A stretch of DNA of 5,561 bases, from contig JAFADB010000071.1 of NCBI GenBank assembly GCA_023425225.1, forward strand, positions 1-5,561, given 5' to 3'. Both the position numbers and the translations under genes were made by a program. The DNA is from Pseudomonadota bacterium (GTDB lineage: Bacteria; Pseudomonadota; Gammaproteobacteria; Xanthomonadales; Xanthomonadaceae). Under the pieces are notes generated by a model. The model saw nothing but the letters and a program-made list of their open reading frames with translations, ran no database searches and was not told the origin of the DNA. Below are positions 5,177 to 5,561 of the stretch, in pieces; the first letter of the stretch is position 1; the number at the start of each line of letters is the position of its first letter.

Positions 5177-5561
5177 AACCTCGCCGCCGCCTGCTGGTCC
5201 TGGCCCCGATCCTCTGTCTTGCTGGAATCCCCATGTTCCTCGCCACCGCGCGCACCCCCGACTATTCCGCCTCGCCGCAGTACCACGACGGCGGCTTCCG
5301 CAATCCCGTCGCGCCGAAGATGCCGCAGGGCCGCGAAACGATCACGCTGTGGTGGAAGTTCCTGACCGGCAAGCGCCCGTCCACGCGCCCGCCGGCACCG
5401 CCGCCGGTGCAGCCGCTGACCGCGCGGATGCTGGAGGCGCCCGGAGCCGCCGGCGCCGGCGGCGGCGATGTCGCGCGGCATCGACAGCAGGATCTGCTCG
5501 GCTACCTCGCGCAGCATCATGTCGCCCTGCCGGCTCTGCTGGCGCGACAGCTGCAAATGCT
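5173..5561 (+). CDS. Probable NAPE-PLD-like MBL-fold hydrolase, N-terminal part; coding signal breaks near 5446
   Basis: The GTG start overlaps the GNAT stop (GTGA) and has GGAG at 5162-5165 with a 7-nt spacer, so the two genes look translationally coupled. Residues 1-25 (VKPRRR then LLVLAPILCLAGIPMFLAT) form a signal peptide or membrane anchor. Residues 34-45 (SPQYHDGGFRNP) and 59-69 (LWWKFLTGKRP), followed by a proline-rich linker, resemble the N-terminus of N-acylphosphatidylethanolamine phospholipase D-like metallo-hydrolases, from memory. In that family the MBL domain (a GHS/T strand, then HxHxDH) should begin at about residue 95-110. No frame shows it. From 5446 on the frame stays open but loses coding character: by my count GC at codon position 3 falls to about 71% and position 1 rises to about 94%. 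The frame is open to the window edge, and its true C-terminus is unknown. An ATG at 5233 is a poorer alternative start. Confidence 0.55.
   Translation, partial: MKPRRRLLVLAPILCLAGIPMFLATARTPDYSASPQYHDGGFRNPVAPKMPQGRETITLWWKFLTGKRPSTRPPAPPPVQPLTARMLEAPGAAGAGGGDVARHRQQDLLGYLAQHHVALPALLARQLQM
5446..5463. other. 18-bp perfect palindrome at the coding-signal switch
   Basis: GCCGCCGGCGCCGGCGGC equals its own reverse complement, centred at 5454/5455. It marks the point where the plus-strand hydrolase reading loses support and minus-strand coding character begins. Perfect GC palindromes of this size are prone to rearrangement and to polymerase or assembly errors. Confidence 0.6.
5464..5561 (-). other. 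Possible minus-strand gene fragment, unrecognised
   Basis: Read on the minus strand from 5559 downwards, the sequence gives helical, protein-like residues: HLQLSRQQSRQGDMMLREVA then EQILLSMPRDI. The codon-position GC pattern is typical for a GC-rich genome: about 71%, 35% and 94% at positions 1, 2 and 3 over 31 codons by my count. The same bases read on the plus strand in the hydrolase frame give about 94%, 35% and 71%, which is atypical. The minus frame has no stop at the palindrome; it runs on antisense through the hydrolase and GNAT genes to 4996, so no natural C-terminus is visible. I do not recognise the family. It may be part of another gene joined here by rearrangement or misassembly, or a chance effect over a short stretch. 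Confidence 0.35.

Noticed and set aside
5446..5561. Fold-back (inverted duplication) artefact at the palindrome
   Set aside because: The sequence to the right of the palindrome is not the reverse complement of the sequence immediately to its left, so a simple fold-back does not explain the switch.

Overview
The window looks like chromosomal DNA from a GC-rich gammaproteobacterium, most likely a member of the Xanthomonadaceae (Xanthomonas or a close relative). The reasons are the very high GC content with strongly GC-ending codons, a DdlA-type ligase next to ubiJ-ubiB, and REP-like intergenic repeats with cores such as CTCCCGCTTGCGGG, which are abundant in that family. The genus is inferred from these features; no search was run.

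Layout from left to right. Positions 1-372 (minus) hold the N-terminal 124 residues of D-alanine--D-alanine ligase (ddlA), cut by the window edge. A divergent intergenic region of about 200 bp follows, with a possible extended -10 for ddlA and a TAGAAT hexamer placed so that the ubiJ transcript could be leaderless. ubiJ (571-1209) and ubiB (1206-2864) overlap by 4 bp and form a ubiquinone-biosynthesis pair: an SCP2-fold lipid-binding accessory factor and a membrane-anchored atypical kinase/ATPase. A 240-bp spacer with a REP-like inverted pair follows. Next come a class I SAM-dependent O-methyltransferase (3107-3688, plus) and, convergent to it, a secreted single-cysteine thioredoxin-fold protein (3891-4373, minus). 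Between these two lies a large imperfect inverted repeat (3698-3846).

The right part holds a GNAT acetyltransferase (4655-5176) whose C-terminal end looks short. It is translationally coupled by a GTGA overlap to the N-terminal part of a probable NAPE-PLD-like metallo-beta-lactamase-fold hydrolase (from 5173). Upstream of this pair is a direct repeat, CTTAAA-N5-CTTAAT, that closely resembles a PmrA/BasR response-regulator box.

The oddest point is near the right edge. At an 18-bp perfect palindrome (5446-5463) the coding signal of the hydrolase stops without a stop codon, and the codon-position signature switches to the minus strand for the last 100 bp. This suggests a rearrangement or an assembly chimera. 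No tRNA, rRNA, CRISPR array, insertion sequence or clear undescribed multi-gene system is visible. Most of the window is ordinary housekeeping sequence.
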